Source: an uncultured Eubacteriales bacterium
GTDB taxonomy: Bacteria > Bacillota > Clostridia > Oscillospirales > CAG-272
Length of the DNA stretch: 39,213 nucleotides
Direction: 5' to 3'
NCBI GenBank assembly: GCA_949451655.1
Contig: CASTST010000007.1
Span: 1-39,213 of the forward strand
Shown: positions 26,018 to 35,246 of the stretch, in pieces
Layout of the letters: the number at the start of each line of letters is the position of its first letter
Numbering within the stretch: position 1 is the stretch's first letter
Made by a program: the position numbers and the translations under genes
Notes under the pieces: model-generated
The model's input: the letters and a program-made list of their open reading frames with translations, nothing else
Told to the model about the DNA's origin: nothing
Database searches by the model: none

Positions 26018-27660
26018 GCTGGATTCTCCTTTCGCTTTTTGTCCCCGGCGGGCCATAGAAACAAGGCTGCGGTATATACGCCGGCGGCAAGTACGAGGAT
26101 ATTGCCTACAATCGTATATAGGGTATGTTCAGAAATCATATATACGTCATCCAGAATATAGCCTTCCACAAGGGGCGGCAGACTTTCTGTTACCTTCCCG
26201 GTGGGTGTGATGATAGAGGAAATGCCTGTGTTTGCGGCACGTACCACATACCGTCCGGTTTCCACCGCACGCAGTTTTGCGTGGGAGTTGTGTTCGTACA
26301 CGGCGGCGGAATCCTCAAACCAGGAATCGTTTGTGGAAATGCAGATCAAATTTGCACCAGTGCGCACACTGTCCAAAATCAGAGTTTCATAAATGGAATC
26401 AAAGCAGATTACCGAACCGATTTTTCCGTGGGGAGTTTCAAACAGTTCGGGACCGTCTCCTGGGGTTACATCATTATCCAATGCGGATAGCTGGGAGAGG
26501 GGCGGGATCAAAAACATCACCAATTCTCGCAGGGGTACAAATTCTCCGAACGGAACAAGGCGGCGTTTTTTATAAAACGTATCTCCCAAACCGGTGTCCG
26601 GATCTGCCTGCCCAATTACGTTATACAGGCGGCGCTCTTTATCCTGAATGAAAAAGCCGGCAAAAATCGGAACCCCCGCTTCCTCTGCCAGGTCGGTCAG
26701 ATATGTGTCCAGTTTGCCGCCGGCACTGTATATATACGGCAGCGCTGTTTCCGGCCACAAAATCAGATCCGCACCGTCGGATGCCGCTTCCAGCGTCAGT
26801 TTTTCATGGACATCCAGTGTGCTGTTTGTTTTTTCGTCCCATTTTTCGGAAGAAGAAATATTTCCCTGTACGGCTGCGGCGGTGACTGGTTCGCCCTGTG
26901 GCTGATACAGCGCGCAGCGGAGCGCGCCGTATACGGCGTTGGAGCCGAAAACGCAAAGGGCGGCTGCGGCAAAGGCGGCGGCACGCTTTGGGGTTGTATT
27001 TTTTAGATAATATAACGCAAAGGATAAAAGAGACGCAGTCAGGATCACGAGAAAGCTGACGGCGTAGGATCCCAGGAGAGACGCGCTTTGTACCAATGGA
27101 AGCCAGCCACATTGGGTAAGTGCCAGCTTGCCCCAGGGGACGCCTGCCCAGGTAAGGGTTTGCAGCCATTCAAAAAGGATCCACAGGCTGGCGGCGCAAA
27201 GGGGCAGGAGAATCGGCGCAGCACGGAATTGGGATTTTATACATTTTTCTTTGAGTAGATGCAGAAGTAAAAACAGGAATGCGGAAAATACCCCTTGCAG
27301 AAGGGGCAGACCAAACCACGCCACCAATATGACCGCCAGCGCGCCCCATTGATCCAGTCCTGCAAAATCCAGGGGATACAGTTCGATGAACCAGTAAAAG
27401 ACGACCAGTCCGTAGCAATAGAAAAACGAAAGTCCTCTGCACCATGCACGCCGCAGAGGATGCTTTGCCGGCGCAGGTGTAAAAAAAGCGGCTGCAAAAA
27501 CGAAGGCGGGAGCGATCCAACTGAGAAGCCACAGATATGGAAACACCATTGGAAGGGCAGTGAGACATCCGCACAGGGCATACAGGAAAAACACGGGTAT
27601 ACGCCGTGTTTTTTTCATGCTTGTTATTGTGTCGGATGTTTTCAAGGCTTGTTTCTCCAT
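26014..27660 (-). CDS. lnt: Apolipoprotein N-acyltransferase (Lnt-like)
   Basis: 548 residues. About seven hydrophobic segments fill the first 240 residues. A carbon-nitrogen hydrolase domain (about 265-500) follows with the nitrilase-type triad: Glu in LWPETALPYI, Lys in FYKKRRLVPFGEFVPL, and Cys in SVICFDSIYE. STNDSWF is also conserved. Lnt adds the third acyl chain to lipoproteins at the membrane. It is best known from diderm bacteria and Actinobacteria; homologues in Clostridia are annotated but less studied, so the reaction is inferred. The ATG at 27660 overlaps the upstream RluC-like gene without a clear ribosome binding site; the ATG at 27618 is an alternative. It overlaps the RluA-like gene downstream. 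Confidence 0.85.
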   Translation of the reverse strand: MEKQALKTSDTITSMKKTRRIPVFFLYALCGCLTALPMVFPYLWLLSWIAPAFVFAAAFFTPAPAKHPLRRAWCRGLSFFYCYGLVVFYWFIELYPLDFAGLDQWGALAVILVAWFGLPLLQGVFSAFLFLLLHLLKEKCIKSQFRAAPILLPLCAASLWILFEWLQTLTWAGVPWGKLALTQCGWLPLVQSASLLGSYAVSFLVILTASLLSFALYYLKNTTPKRAAAFAAAALCVFGSNAVYGALRCALYQPQGEPVTAAAVQGNISSSEKWDEKTNSTLDVHEKLTLEAASDGADLILWPETALPYIYSAGGKLDTYLTDLAEEAGVPIFAGFFIQDKERRLYNVIGQADPDTGLGDTFYKKRRLVPFGEFVPLRELVMFLIPPLSQLSALDNDVTPGDGPELFETPHGKIGSVICFDSIYETLILDSVRTGANLICISTNDSWFEDSAAVYEHNSHAKLRAVETGRYVVRAANTGISSIITPTGKVTESLPPLVEGYILDDVYMISEHTLYTIVGNILVLAAGVYTAALFLWPAGDKKRKENPA

Positions 27661-28637
27661 GAAAATAAATTTAAGAAATCTATATTCTTCTTATCAACGC
27701 CGAAGGTTTTGCCGTTCAGATACGCAAGGGGACCGTCCGGTACGGTAAAAGTAACCTGATAGGCATACAGCGCCTGATGGGCAAATCCAAGGGCGCGGTC
27801 CTGCTTATTCTGGGCGTATTTTCCCTCCCCCAGCAGGGGATGTCCCGCCCATGCCATATGGGCACGGATCTGATGGGTGCGTCCTGTTTCCAGGCGGATT
27901 TCCAAAAGGGAAAGATCCTGTTCTTTATTATAGGATAAGGTGCGGTATCCGGTGACAATATGTTTTGCACCTCGGGCAGGAGATTTTGAAACGGAAACCG
28001 TTTTTGTTTTTGCATTTTTGAAAAGGTATCCCTCCAGCACTGCTTTTTCCGGCTTGGGTTTTCCGTGGACTGCGCACAGATAGCGTTTATCCAAGAGACC
28101 TTCCCGGATCAGCCGGTTCATTTCTCGGAGTGCTTCGGCGGTTTTGGCAGCGATGACGATGCCGCCGGTGTTCCGGTCAATCCGGTTACACAATGCGGGG
28201 GCAAAGGATGCTTCATCTTTTGGATTATATTCCCCGTTGTGATACAGATATGCCTGCAAAATAAAGATCAGGGTTTCACGCTCAGGGATTTTACCGGAGC
28301 CTTGTTCATTCTTATCTCCCGTATGGGACAGAACGCCGGGGAGCTTGTCACATATGACAATGTTTTCATCTTCATATACGATTCGGGGCGTGGCGCGAAC
28401 CCGATCCAGTTCGGTTGTGTCCGCTTCATTTTTGGAAAATTCATCAGGAATATACAGTTCAATACAGTCTCCGGCGCAGAGAATCTGATTTTCTTTTGCG
28501 CGTTTTCCGTTTACTTTCACCCGCTTTTTGCGGATGTATTTATACATCAGGGCAGTGGGCAGACCCCGCAGTGTTTTTTGCAGGAATTTGTCCAGACGCT
28601 GCCCGCCGTCGTTTTTGTTCAGGGTAATGCGGAGCAT
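27642..28637 (-). CDS. RluC/RluD-type pseudouridine synthase with S4 domain
   Basis: 331 residues. The S4 RNA-binding domain occupies about residues 12-65 (RLDKFLQKTLRGLPTALMYK and RVKVNGKR). The catalytic domain has NRIDRNTGGIVIAAK, where the Asp is the nucleophile and the usual Leu is Ile, and TGRTHQIRAHMAWAGHPLLG. It is expected to modify 23S rRNA uridines. AAGGA lies 8 bases upstream of the ATG. It is the first gene of the operon that continues with lnt, a second RluA-type enzyme and the DUF3810 gene, each overlapping the next. Confidence 0.92.
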   Translation of the reverse strand: MLRITLNKNDGGQRLDKFLQKTLRGLPTALMYKYIRKKRVKVNGKRAKENQILCAGDCIELYIPDEFSKNEADTTELDRVRATPRIVYEDENIVICDKLPGVLSHTGDKNEQGSGKIPERETLIFILQAYLYHNGEYNPKDEASFAPALCNRIDRNTGGIVIAAKTAEALREMNRLIREGLLDKRYLCAVHGKPKPEKAVLEGYLFKNAKTKTVSVSKSPARGAKHIVTGYRTLSYNKEQDLSLLEIRLETGRTHQIRAHMAWAGHPLLGEGKYAQNKQDRALGFAHQALYAYQVTFTVPDGPLAYLNGKTFGVDKKNIDFLNLFSWRNKP

Positions 28638-28672
28638 ATAAGTTCCTTTCCTGTGGCTTTACCGAAATAAAA

Positions 28673-28700
28673 CAGGGGGACAGGGTGTCCCTGTCCCCTG
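28673..28700 (-). terminator. Terminator after upp
   Basis: GGGGACAGGG (28676-28685) pairs with CCCTGTCCCC (28689-28698). On the minus strand the stem is followed by TGTTTTATTT. It lies just after the upp stop codon, before the RluC-like operon. Confidence 0.85.
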
Positions 28701-28723
28701 CCGGGTCAGTTATTTTAAAATTT

Positions 28724-29353
28724 TCATTTTGTGCCGAACAGTCTGTCCCCGGCATCGCCCAGACCGGGGATGATGTATTTGTGTTCGTTGAGACGCTCGT
28801 CCATGGCTGCAATGTAAATATCTACATCGGGGTGCTGTTCCATAACAGCCTTGGCGCCTTCCGGCGCACCTACCAGGCACATCAGTTTAATGTTGGTGCA
28901 GCCCCGTTTTTTCAGCATTGTAATCGCATCGGCAGCACTGCCACCGGTTGCCAGCATGGGATCAGCCAGAATAACGATGCGTTCGCTGATATCCGGGGGC
29001 ATTTTGCAGTAGTATTCCACAGGAGTGTGGGTGTCAGGATCCCGGTACAAGCCGATGTGTCCCACCTTAGCCACGGGGATGAGGCTGAGCAGCCCGTCCA
29101 CCATGCCAAGTCCTGCCCGCAGGATTGGAACGATGGCAAGCTTCTTGCCGGAAATTTTCTTTGCGGCCATACGTGCCACAGGAGTTTCAATTGCAACGTC
29201 CTCTGTGGGCAGGTCTCTGGTGATTTCATAGCCCATCAGCATGGAAATCTCATTCAGCAGCTGCCGGAAATCCTTTGCTCCGGTGTCTTTGTCCCGCATC
29301 AGCGTCAGCTTATGCATGATCATCGGATGATCAATAACATGCAGTGTACCCAT
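28724..29353 (-). CDS. upp: Uracil phosphoribosyltransferase
   Basis: 209 residues, full length. It converts uracil and PRPP to UMP in pyrimidine salvage. The PRPP-binding loop appears as [15 protein letters not shown] near residue 130, and the family blocks [13 protein letters not shown] and [13 protein letters not shown] (uracil site at the C-terminus) are intact. AGAGGAACG precedes the ATG. The gene is monocistronic: a strong terminator follows the stop, and no gene is coupled upstream. Confidence 0.97.
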   Translation of the reverse strand: MGTLHVIDHPMIMHKLTLMRDKDTGAKDFRQLLNEISMLMGYEITRDLPTEDVAIETPVARMAAKKISGKKLAIVPILRAGLGMVDGLLSLIPVAKVGHIGLYRDPDTHTPVEYYCKMPPDISERIVILADPMLATGGSAADAITMLKKRGCTNIKLMCLVGAPEGAKAVMEQHPDVDIYIAAMDERLNEHKYIIPGLGDAGDRLFGTK

Positions 29354-29506
29354 ATCGTTCCTCTTTCAGCGCAAGGCGCAATGAAATTTTATAATTATAT
29401 TTTTTGTCGGACATGCTTCTTTATTCTATTATACACGGCAATTTGCGCCTTTTCAAGTCTCTTTTTCCACAAATTGCATGAATCTGTTCCGGCTTTCGGT
29501 ATTTCC

Positions 29507-29535
29507 TTTACAAAAACCGACAGGCGTGCTATACT
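29507..29535 (+). promoter_or_regulatory. Probable promoter of the mtaB transcript, TTTACA-N17-TATACT
   Basis: TTTACA (29507-29512) and TATACT (29530-29535) are 17 bases apart. The predicted leader to mtaB is about 305 bases and contains the repeat cluster. Confidence 0.6.
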
Positions 29536-29549
29536 TTGAACAGTACTTA

Positions 29550-29814
29550 CTATATAAGGCTTTCCTGGAAATAGCACAAATACAAATCCTCCCCCGGCAA
29601 AGGGAACGCCGCGAATCACAAACTTCATCAGGCTCCCCCAAACAAAGGGAACTCCCGCAAAGTACAAACATGAAAGCCTCCCTTTACACAAGGGAGGCTT
29701 AAGTTGGTATGATTTGCTGTGCCACTCTCCCAGGAATTCGCGCAGTGAACCTCCCTTTACTGGGGGAGGCTTAAGTCGGTGCAGTTCTCTTTGTGGGGAG
29801 AGTGCCTTATATAG
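29550..29814. repeat. Palindromic repeat cluster in the mtaB leader, bounded by inverted 11-mers
   Basis: CTATATAAGGC (29550-29560) and its exact complement GCCTTATATAG (29804-29814) enclose about 240 bases of repeat material. The contents are degenerate CTCCC...GGGA units, the good hairpin CCTCCCTTTACACAAGGGAGG (29677-29697) and CCTCCCTTTACTGGGGGAGG (29750-29769). No full core with GGGATTGT ends is present. No coding sequence. Confidence 0.75.
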
Positions 29815-29849
29815 CAAAAACCACAGGAAAGGATCGGATATACAACTGC

Positions 29850-31139
29850 ATGAAAGCTTCTGTTTGCACTCTCGGGTGCAGAGTGAATCAATATGAATCC
29901 GATGCAATCGGTGAGCAGCTTGCGGCACAGGGGTTTACACTGGTGCCATACGGCGCAGACAGCGATGTAATCATCATCAACACATGCACCGTGACTGCGG
30001 AAAGCGATCGGAAGTCCCGGCAGCTGATTCGCCGGGCGGTGAGCGCCGCGGCGGATGCCGCAGTGATTGTCACCGGCTGTTTCGTCCAGGTTTCGCCGGA
30101 AATAGCCGCCGAGCTTGGCGCGTCTGCCGTTGTGGGCAATGGGGACAAGGACAAAATTGCAGACATTGCCCGGGCGCTTGTGTCCGGCGGGCGCGAAGCA
30201 TATGCTGTGTCTGATATCCAGGCGGCGGCATATGACAGCTTACAGATTGCATCTCCCCGGCGTGCCCGGGCTTATATTAAAATTGAAGACGGCTGTGAAA
30301 ACCGGTGTGCTTACTGCATTATTCCTGCGGCGCGGGGACGGGTGCGCTCCAAACCTGCCGACCGCGTTGTGGCAGAAGCGGCGGGGATTGCAGAAAAGGG
30401 CTGCTGCGAGGTGATCCTCACAGGAATAGAAACAGGATCCTACGGAAAGGATCTGGCGGATATGAATCTGGAAACCCTTTTAGAGCAGGTGGATCAGGTG
30501 CCCGGCATCCGGCGGATTGCACTGGGATCGCTGGATCCTACCGTGCTGCGTCCCGCTTTTGTCCAGCGTGCGGCTGCCCTTTCGCATTTGCTGCCCCATT
30601 TTCATTTGTCAGTACAGGCAGGGTGCACGAAAACTTTGAACCGCATGCGGCGCAGATACACTGCTGAGACAGTTCTGAAAAATATGGCGTGTGCGCGGGA
30701 ACATCTTCCGGGCGTGACTTTCAGTGCAGATGTGATTGTAGGGTTCCCTGGAGAAACAGAAGCGGATTTTCTGGAAACGGTGAAATTTTGTAAGACGGCA
30801 CAATTTCTGCATTTGCATATTTTTCCTTATTCTGTCCGAAGCGGGACAGAGGCGGCGAAAATGCCGGATCAGATTCCTGCTCCGGAGAAGAAGCGCAGGG
30901 CTGCCTATCTTGCAGCAGTGCAGCAGCAGGTGCAGGATAAACTGCTGGATCAGTACATAGTGGATCATCAGGAAAAATCGGTATATGTGCTGGGAGAAAA
31001 ATGGGAAAACGGCGTCACTACCGGACACACGGAGCATTTTGTTCCCTGTGAGATCCCAACGGATCGGGATTGTACCGGAGAGATTCTGTCTGTCTACCCG
31101 GAAGGTAGAGACGGCTGTATATTGAAAGGAAGGATTTAA
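29850..31139 (+). CDS. mtaB: tRNA t6A37 methylthiotransferase MtaB
   Basis: 429 residues. MtaB is a radical-SAM enzyme that adds a methylthio group to t6A at position 37 of tRNAs reading ANN codons. The UPF0004 domain begins with CTLGCRVNQYESD, and its cysteines together with those in NTCTVT and VTGCF hold the auxiliary cluster. The radical-SAM motif CENRCAYC is near residue 150, followed by IIPAARGRVRS. QAGCTKTLNRMRRRYTAE and DVIVGFPGETEADF are further family blocks, and a C-terminal TRAM-like segment ends the protein. The ATG at 29850 was chosen by homology; GGAAAGG lies about 15 bases upstream. The ABC gene follows after one base. Confidence 0.94.
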   Translation: MKASVCTLGCRVNQYESDAIGEQLAAQGFTLVPYGADSDVIIINTCTVTAESDRKSRQLIRRAVSAAADAAVIVTGCFVQVSPEIAAELGASAVVGNGDKDKIADIARALVSGGREAYAVSDIQAAAYDSLQIASPRRARAYIKIEDGCENRCAYCIIPAARGRVRSKPADRVVAEAAGIAEKGCCEVILTGIETGSYGKDLADMNLETLLEQVDQVPGIRRIALGSLDPTVLRPAFVQRAAALSHLLPHFHLSVQAGCTKTLNRMRRRYTAETVLKNMACAREHLPGVTFSADVIVGFPGETEADFLETVKFCKTAQFLHLHIFPYSVRSGTEAAKMPDQIPAPEKKRRAAYLAAVQQQVQDKLLDQYIVDHQEKSVYVLGEKWENGVTTGHTEHFVPCEIPTDRDCTGEILSVYPEGRDGCILKGRI

Positions 31140-31140
31140 T

Positions 31141-31842
31141 ATGTTAAGCGTTAGCAATGTAATCAAGCAATACGGCAAGGTGACGGCATGCGATAGGGTC
31201 ACTTTCGATATGGAGCCGGGGAACGTTACGGTGCTGCTTGGTCCCAACGGATCCGGGAAAAGTACCATTATGAAATCTATCACCGGATTTCTCCGGTATA
31301 ATGGAACCATTACCGTTGACGGTTTCCCCAACAAAAGCGTAGAGGCGAAGCGGCTTTTGGGATACGTACCGGAAATGCCTGCTCTGTATCCCAACCTTAC
31401 GGTGGGGGAACATATGGAATTTATCGCGCGGATTTACAAGCTTCAGGACTATCAGGCGTATTCTGACCAGCTTCTGGAACGGTTTGAAATGACGGATAAG
31501 GTGAAAAAGTTTGGCGATGAACTTTCCAAAGGAATGCAGCAAAAGTTGAGCATCTGCCTCGGGCTGCTTCCTCGTCCGAAATATCTCCTTTTCGACGAGC
31601 CTATGGTTGGGCTGGATCCGCATGCAATCAAAGAACTGAAAACCATGATGCAGGAAATGCGGGACGCGGGATGTGCTATCCTGGTCAGCACGCATATGAT
31701 TGACAGCGTGGATATGCTGTGGGACAGAACGGTAATTATGCAGAAAGGACAGGTGCGCGCCAACGTAACCCGCCGGGAGGTTGAGGAAGGTGCACACAGT
31801 TTGGAGGATCTGTTCTTTGAAATTACGGAGGGCGCACGATGA
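31141..31842 (+). CDS. ABC transporter ATP-binding protein
   Basis: 233 residues. Walker A is GPNGSGKST near residue 37. The Q-loop region is VPEMPALYPNL and the signature is ELSKGMQQKLSICLGL (variant LSKGM). Walker B is YLLFDEPMVGLDP and the switch His is in STHMID. It most resembles the ATPases of type-2 exporters that pair with large permeases, as here. GGAAGG precedes the ATG, one base after mtaB ends. The 3' end overlaps the permease gene as ATGA, so the two proteins are made together. Confidence 0.93.
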   Translation: MLSVSNVIKQYGKVTACDRVTFDMEPGNVTVLLGPNGSGKSTIMKSITGFLRYNGTITVDGFPNKSVEAKRLLGYVPEMPALYPNLTVGEHMEFIARIYKLQDYQAYSDQLLERFEMTDKVKKFGDELSKGMQQKLSICLGLLPRPKYLLFDEPMVGLDPHAIKELKTMMQEMRDAGCAILVSTHMIDSVDMLWDRTVIMQKGQVRANVTRREVEEGAHSLEDLFFEITEGAR

Positions 31843-33458
31843 AGGCGTTTTTCTATTATGCCGCTCATACGCTGATCAACCAGATCCGCAAGTTGATGAA
31901 AACCTATGTGATTATCATACTGGTGTGTGCCTTGTTTGGCGGTGTGATCGGCGGACTGGCGGGGATGTTTACAGAGGACTCTGAACCGGATGACGCTGTG
32001 CAGGCAGAAGAAACTGTTTCGGACGATGCGGGGGATCCGGAACTGATGGCGAACTTTGTTTCCCTTATCGGTGGGGGCGTGATCTTGGTAGCGCTTCTTT
32101 GGAACGTGGTGACTGCGGAAAAATCCGGGTCGGGTATTTTCCATATGGCGGATGTGAATCTGCTGTTTCAAGCGCCGATGAAGCCCCAGTCGGTGCTGCT
32201 GTTTCGGTTGATTTTCAAAATGGGCGGTTTGATTGCCGCTGGGCTGTATCTGATTTTCCAGATTCCCAATCTTCATATGAATATGGGGGTTCCTATGGGA
32301 GCCTGTATTGCAATGCTTGCAGTGTGGGGACTCACTCTTGTTACCGGGCAGCTTTTGTCTGTGCTGGTATATACGGTTACGGCAACCCATGTGCGGCTGC
32401 GTAAATATATCGTACCCGCTGTGGTAGGAATCTGCGGGATCGCGGCATTGGCATTTGCCGCGTATTGGCAAAGCAGCGGCGGGGATCTGCTTTCCGCTGC
32501 ATTTGCATTTTGGTGCAGCAAAGGGGCACTGCTTGTTCCCATATGGGGATGGATTAAGGCAGTGTTGGATTTCTCGCTGATCGGGAATTATCTGGCAGCC
32601 GCAGGAATGGGCATACTTTGCCTTGCTGTGATTGGGGCGCTCATTGCGGTTATATGGCGCATCCGTGCGGACTTTTACGAGGATGCAATGGCGAAATCAG
32701 AAGAGACTGCCGCAGTGTTGGCGCAGGCCAAGGAAAAGGGCGGGGTGGCAACCCGTAAAAAGGAACGCAGCGAGCGTTTGCAGCGAAATGGAAAAATCGG
32801 CGGCAGCGGCGCGAACGCGCTGTTTTATAAAAACATGTACAACCGCAGACGGTTTGCAAAGTTTGGTTTTTTCACATCCACAATGATTACCTATCTGCTT
32901 GCGGCAGCGTTTGTGATATGGATTGTACAAAAGACCGATGCAGCGGGTGGAATGTACTGGGTTGTTGCAGTATTGGGCGTGTTGGCATACTTCCGTTCTC
33001 TTGGAAATCCGTTGGAGGCGGAGTTGAAAACCAGCTTTTTTGTAACGCTTCCTGCCGGCGCATATCAAAAGTTCGGGTGGACGATTTTGTCCGGCAGTGT
33101 GTCCTGCTTGCTGGATTTGCTTCCGGCGATGGTTGTTTCTGTGGTTCTGTTTGGAACATCGGCAATTCTTCCAGCAGTGTCAGGGGTGCTGTTCATTCTT
33201 TCTCTGGATTTCTTCTCAGCGAATGCGGGTGCGTTGGCAGATTTGTCCCTGCCCACGTCGATCTCTCAGGGGGTAAAAGTGATTATTCAGGTCCTTCTGG
33301 TATATTTGGGGCTGATCCCCGCTGCGGCTGTTATTATCATGGGATTGATGTTTGATGCGGTGCCCTTGGCTATGGTCGGCGTGGCGCTGGTGGATACGGT
33401 GCTTGGCTTGATCGCGTTTGCCATTGCCCCCCAGTTTATCAAAAACGGTCGGCGGTAA
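31839..33458 (+). CDS. Putative ABC exporter permease
   Basis: 539 residues with about ten to twelve membrane segments in two halves. The halves are separated by a charged cytoplasmic stretch (about residues 270-325) rich in Lys, Arg and Glu. An acidic loop (EDSEPDDAVQAEETVSDDAG) lies between the first two segments. The protein fits the PF16962-type 'putative ABC exporter' permeases of Clostridia, whose substrates are not known. It overlaps the ATP-binding gene by 4 bases. No peptide precursor, immunity or resistance gene is nearby to suggest cargo. A repeat cluster follows the stop. Confidence 0.82.
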   Translation: MKAFFYYAAHTLINQIRKLMKTYVIIILVCALFGGVIGGLAGMFTEDSEPDDAVQAEETVSDDAGDPELMANFVSLIGGGVILVALLWNVVTAEKSGSGIFHMADVNLLFQAPMKPQSVLLFRLIFKMGGLIAAGLYLIFQIPNLHMNMGVPMGACIAMLAVWGLTLVTGQLLSVLVYTVTATHVRLRKYIVPAVVGICGIAALAFAAYWQSSGGDLLSAAFAFWCSKGALLVPIWGWIKAVLDFSLIGNYLAAAGMGILCLAVIGALIAVIWRIRADFYEDAMAKSEETAAVLAQAKEKGGVATRKKERSERLQRNGKIGGSGANALFYKNMYNRRRFAKFGFFTSTMITYLLAAAFVIWIVQKTDAAGGMYWVVAVLGVLAYFRSLGNPLEAELKTSFFVTLPAGAYQKFGWTILSGSVSCLLDLLPAMVVSVVLFGTSAILPAVSGVLFILSLDFFSANAGALADLSLPTSISQGVKVIIQVLLVYLGLIPAAAVIIMGLMFDAVPLAMVGVALVDTVLGLIAFAIAPQFIKNGRR

Positions 33459-33469
33459 GATTGCGCAGC

Positions 33470-33930
33470 TACAAAGGCTCTCCTCAGAAAAGGGTAATAC
33501 TGGTGGATCTCCAAACTTCAAAAGCCTCCCCTGTGCAAGGGGAGGTGGATTTTGCGCAGCAAAATTCGGAGGGGTTGTCTGTACATATAGTCGGCTTGAT
33601 GATCCAGCAAAATGACAGGAAAACAATCCCTCACCCGCTACGCGGGAGCCCCCGCGTAGCGGGTGAGGGATTGTCCACTCAATAAATTAAGCCCCCCCTT
33701 GTGCAAAGGGGGGTGAGTTTTGCGCAGCAAAACTCGGGGGGATTGTTTTGGCTTTCATTTTGAATGATCTGCAAATCGACAGTCCATGCAAACAATCCTT
33801 CCGTCACGGCTGCGCCGCGCCACCTCCCTTTGCCGGGGGGGAGCCTTTATATTTTGTGTTCCTCCACCACCTCCCTTTGGTGGGGGAGGTTTGAAGTAGG
33901 TGCTGTATGGGAGTTTCCTGTGAAACCTTT
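33470..33930. repeat. Gene-free region with two full palindromic elements
   Basis: Copy one (about 33521-33660) has CCTCCCCTGTGCAAGGGGAGG, ATTTTGC...GCAAAAT, a core of 60 bases from GGGGTTGT (33571) to ACAATCCC (33623-33630), then CCCGCTACGCGGG and CCCGCGTAGCGGG. Copy two (about 33689-33890) has CCCCCCTTGTGCAAAGGGGGG and GAGTTTTGC...GCAAAACTC. Its core of 61 bases runs from GGGATTGT (33739) to ACAATCCT (33799), and CCTCCCTTTG...GGGGGAGG stems close it. A second GGGATTGT without a core lies at 33668. No genes. Confidence 0.85.
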
Positions 33931-33948
33931 TATTGTTCATTTTATCTT

Positions 33949-33985
33949 AAAAGAGGGATATGCGTCCGCTGCATATCCCTCTTTT
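33949..33985 (+). terminator. Perfect 15-bp stem-loop upstream of the nag promoter
   Basis: AAAAGAGGGATATGC (33949-33963) pairs exactly with GCATATCCCTCTTTT (33971-33985) around a 7-base loop. It lies 490 bases after the ABC permease gene and ends 31 bases before the nagA -35 box, so it is a likely end of upstream transcription and insulates the nag operon. Confidence 0.7.
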
Positions 33986-34016
33986 CAAAATAATAAGGAT
34001 AAAATTTCATTTTATA

Positions 34017-34045
34017 TTGATTTTGCCTTGACGGGTGAGTATAAT
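34017..34045 (+). promoter_or_regulatory. nagA promoter, TTGATT-N17-TATAAT
   Basis: TTGATT (34017-34022) and TATAAT (34040-34045) are separated by 17 bases; the nagA ATG follows 52 bases after the -10 box. I see no obvious operator palindrome overlapping it. Confidence 0.75.
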
Positions 34046-34097
34046 AGCATATAAGGGAAGATTTGGCTATGATTCGTAGCATGGAGGTATAAACCCG

Positions 34098-35246
34098 ATG
34101 AAGTGTATTATAAATGGAAAAATTGTTCTTCCAGATCAGGTTGCAGAAGGCAAAGTACTGCTGTTTGATGAGAAGATCACAGAAATTGCAGACGCGTCCG
34201 CTGTGAATACCGATCAGTATGAAGTAATTGACGCTGCCGGCATGTATGTGGCTCCCGGTCTGTTGGATATGCATATCCACGGATATGCCGGAGAAGATAC
34301 ATCCGACGCAAAAGAAGACGGACTTCTGAAAATGTGTCAGGCACTTGCAGAAAATGGTGTGACATCCTGGTGTCCCACCACAATGACTGTGTCCAAAGAA
34401 GAAATTCTGGCGGCATTTGACACGGTGCGCAAGGTGAAGGCGCGCACAGACTGCTACGGCGCGAAGGTACTGGGCGTGAACTGTGAAGGTCCCTTCATCA
34501 ATCCTTCCAAGAAGGGCGCGCAGGCAGAAGAACATATCCTCCGTCCGGATGCAAAGTTTATTTTGGATAATGCAGATATCGTTTCCGTATTTACCGTGGC
34601 TCCGGAAATGGACGGCGGATTGGACTGCATCCGTGAGGTATATGAAGACGGGCGTGTGCTGGTTTCCATGGGTCATACCGGTGCAACCTATGAAGAAGCT
34701 GTGGCTGGTATTGAGGCAGGTGTGCGTCATGCAACGCATCTGTTTAATGCAATGACCCCGCTTATGCACAGAAATCCCGGCGTGGTTGGCGCAGCATTGT
34801 CTGATGATAACGTGAGCTGCGAGCTGATTGCAGACACCTTCCATGTAAATAAAGGATTGTTTGCACTGGTTGCAAAGATCAAAAAGGATAAACTGTGCCT
34901 GATTACAGACTGTATGCGTGCAGGCGGTATGCCGGACGGATATTATACCCTGGGCGGTCAGCCTGTGAAGAAAACCGGTATTCAGTGCCTTTTGGAGGAT
35001 GGAACCATTGCTGCCAGCGTTCTGAAGCTGAATGAGGCGGTACGCAATCTGTATGAAAATACGGATCTTGCAATCAATGAGGCAGTTGCATGTGCAAGTC
35101 TCAATCCTGCCAAGGCGTTGGGCATCGACGATCAGATCGGATCCCTGGAAGCAGGAAAATGTGCGGATATTATCATCTTTGATGATCAATTCAATATACA
35201 AAAAACAATTATTGGAGGAAACACAGTATGCGGGAAAACGAAGTAA
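34098..35246 (+). CDS. nagA: N-acetylglucosamine-6-phosphate deacetylase
   Basis: 382 residues. NagA removes acetate from GlcNAc-6-phosphate to give glucosamine-6-phosphate. Family blocks are visible in order: LLDMHIHGYAGED (metal-site HxH), NCEGPFINPSKKGAQ (metal-ligand Glu), MGHTGATYEEA and ATHLFNAMTPLMHRNPG (histidines of the metal and substrate sites), ELIADTFHVN, and LITDCMRAGGMPDG with the catalytic Asp. GGAGG lies before the ATG. It overlaps nagB by 19 bases, so both steps of GlcNAc-6-P conversion are made from one transcript. Confidence 0.96.
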   Translation: MKCIINGKIVLPDQVAEGKVLLFDEKITEIADASAVNTDQYEVIDAAGMYVAPGLLDMHIHGYAGEDTSDAKEDGLLKMCQALAENGVTSWCPTTMTVSKEEILAAFDTVRKVKARTDCYGAKVLGVNCEGPFINPSKKGAQAEEHILRPDAKFILDNADIVSVFTVAPEMDGGLDCIREVYEDGRVLVSMGHTGATYEEAVAGIEAGVRHATHLFNAMTPLMHRNPGVVGAALSDDNVSCELIADTFHVNKGLFALVAKIKKDKLCLITDCMRAGGMPDGYYTLGGQPVKKTGIQCLLEDGTIAASVLKLNEAVRNLYENTDLAINEAVACASLNPAKALGIDDQIGSLEAGKCADIIIFDDQFNIQKTIIGGNTVCGKTK

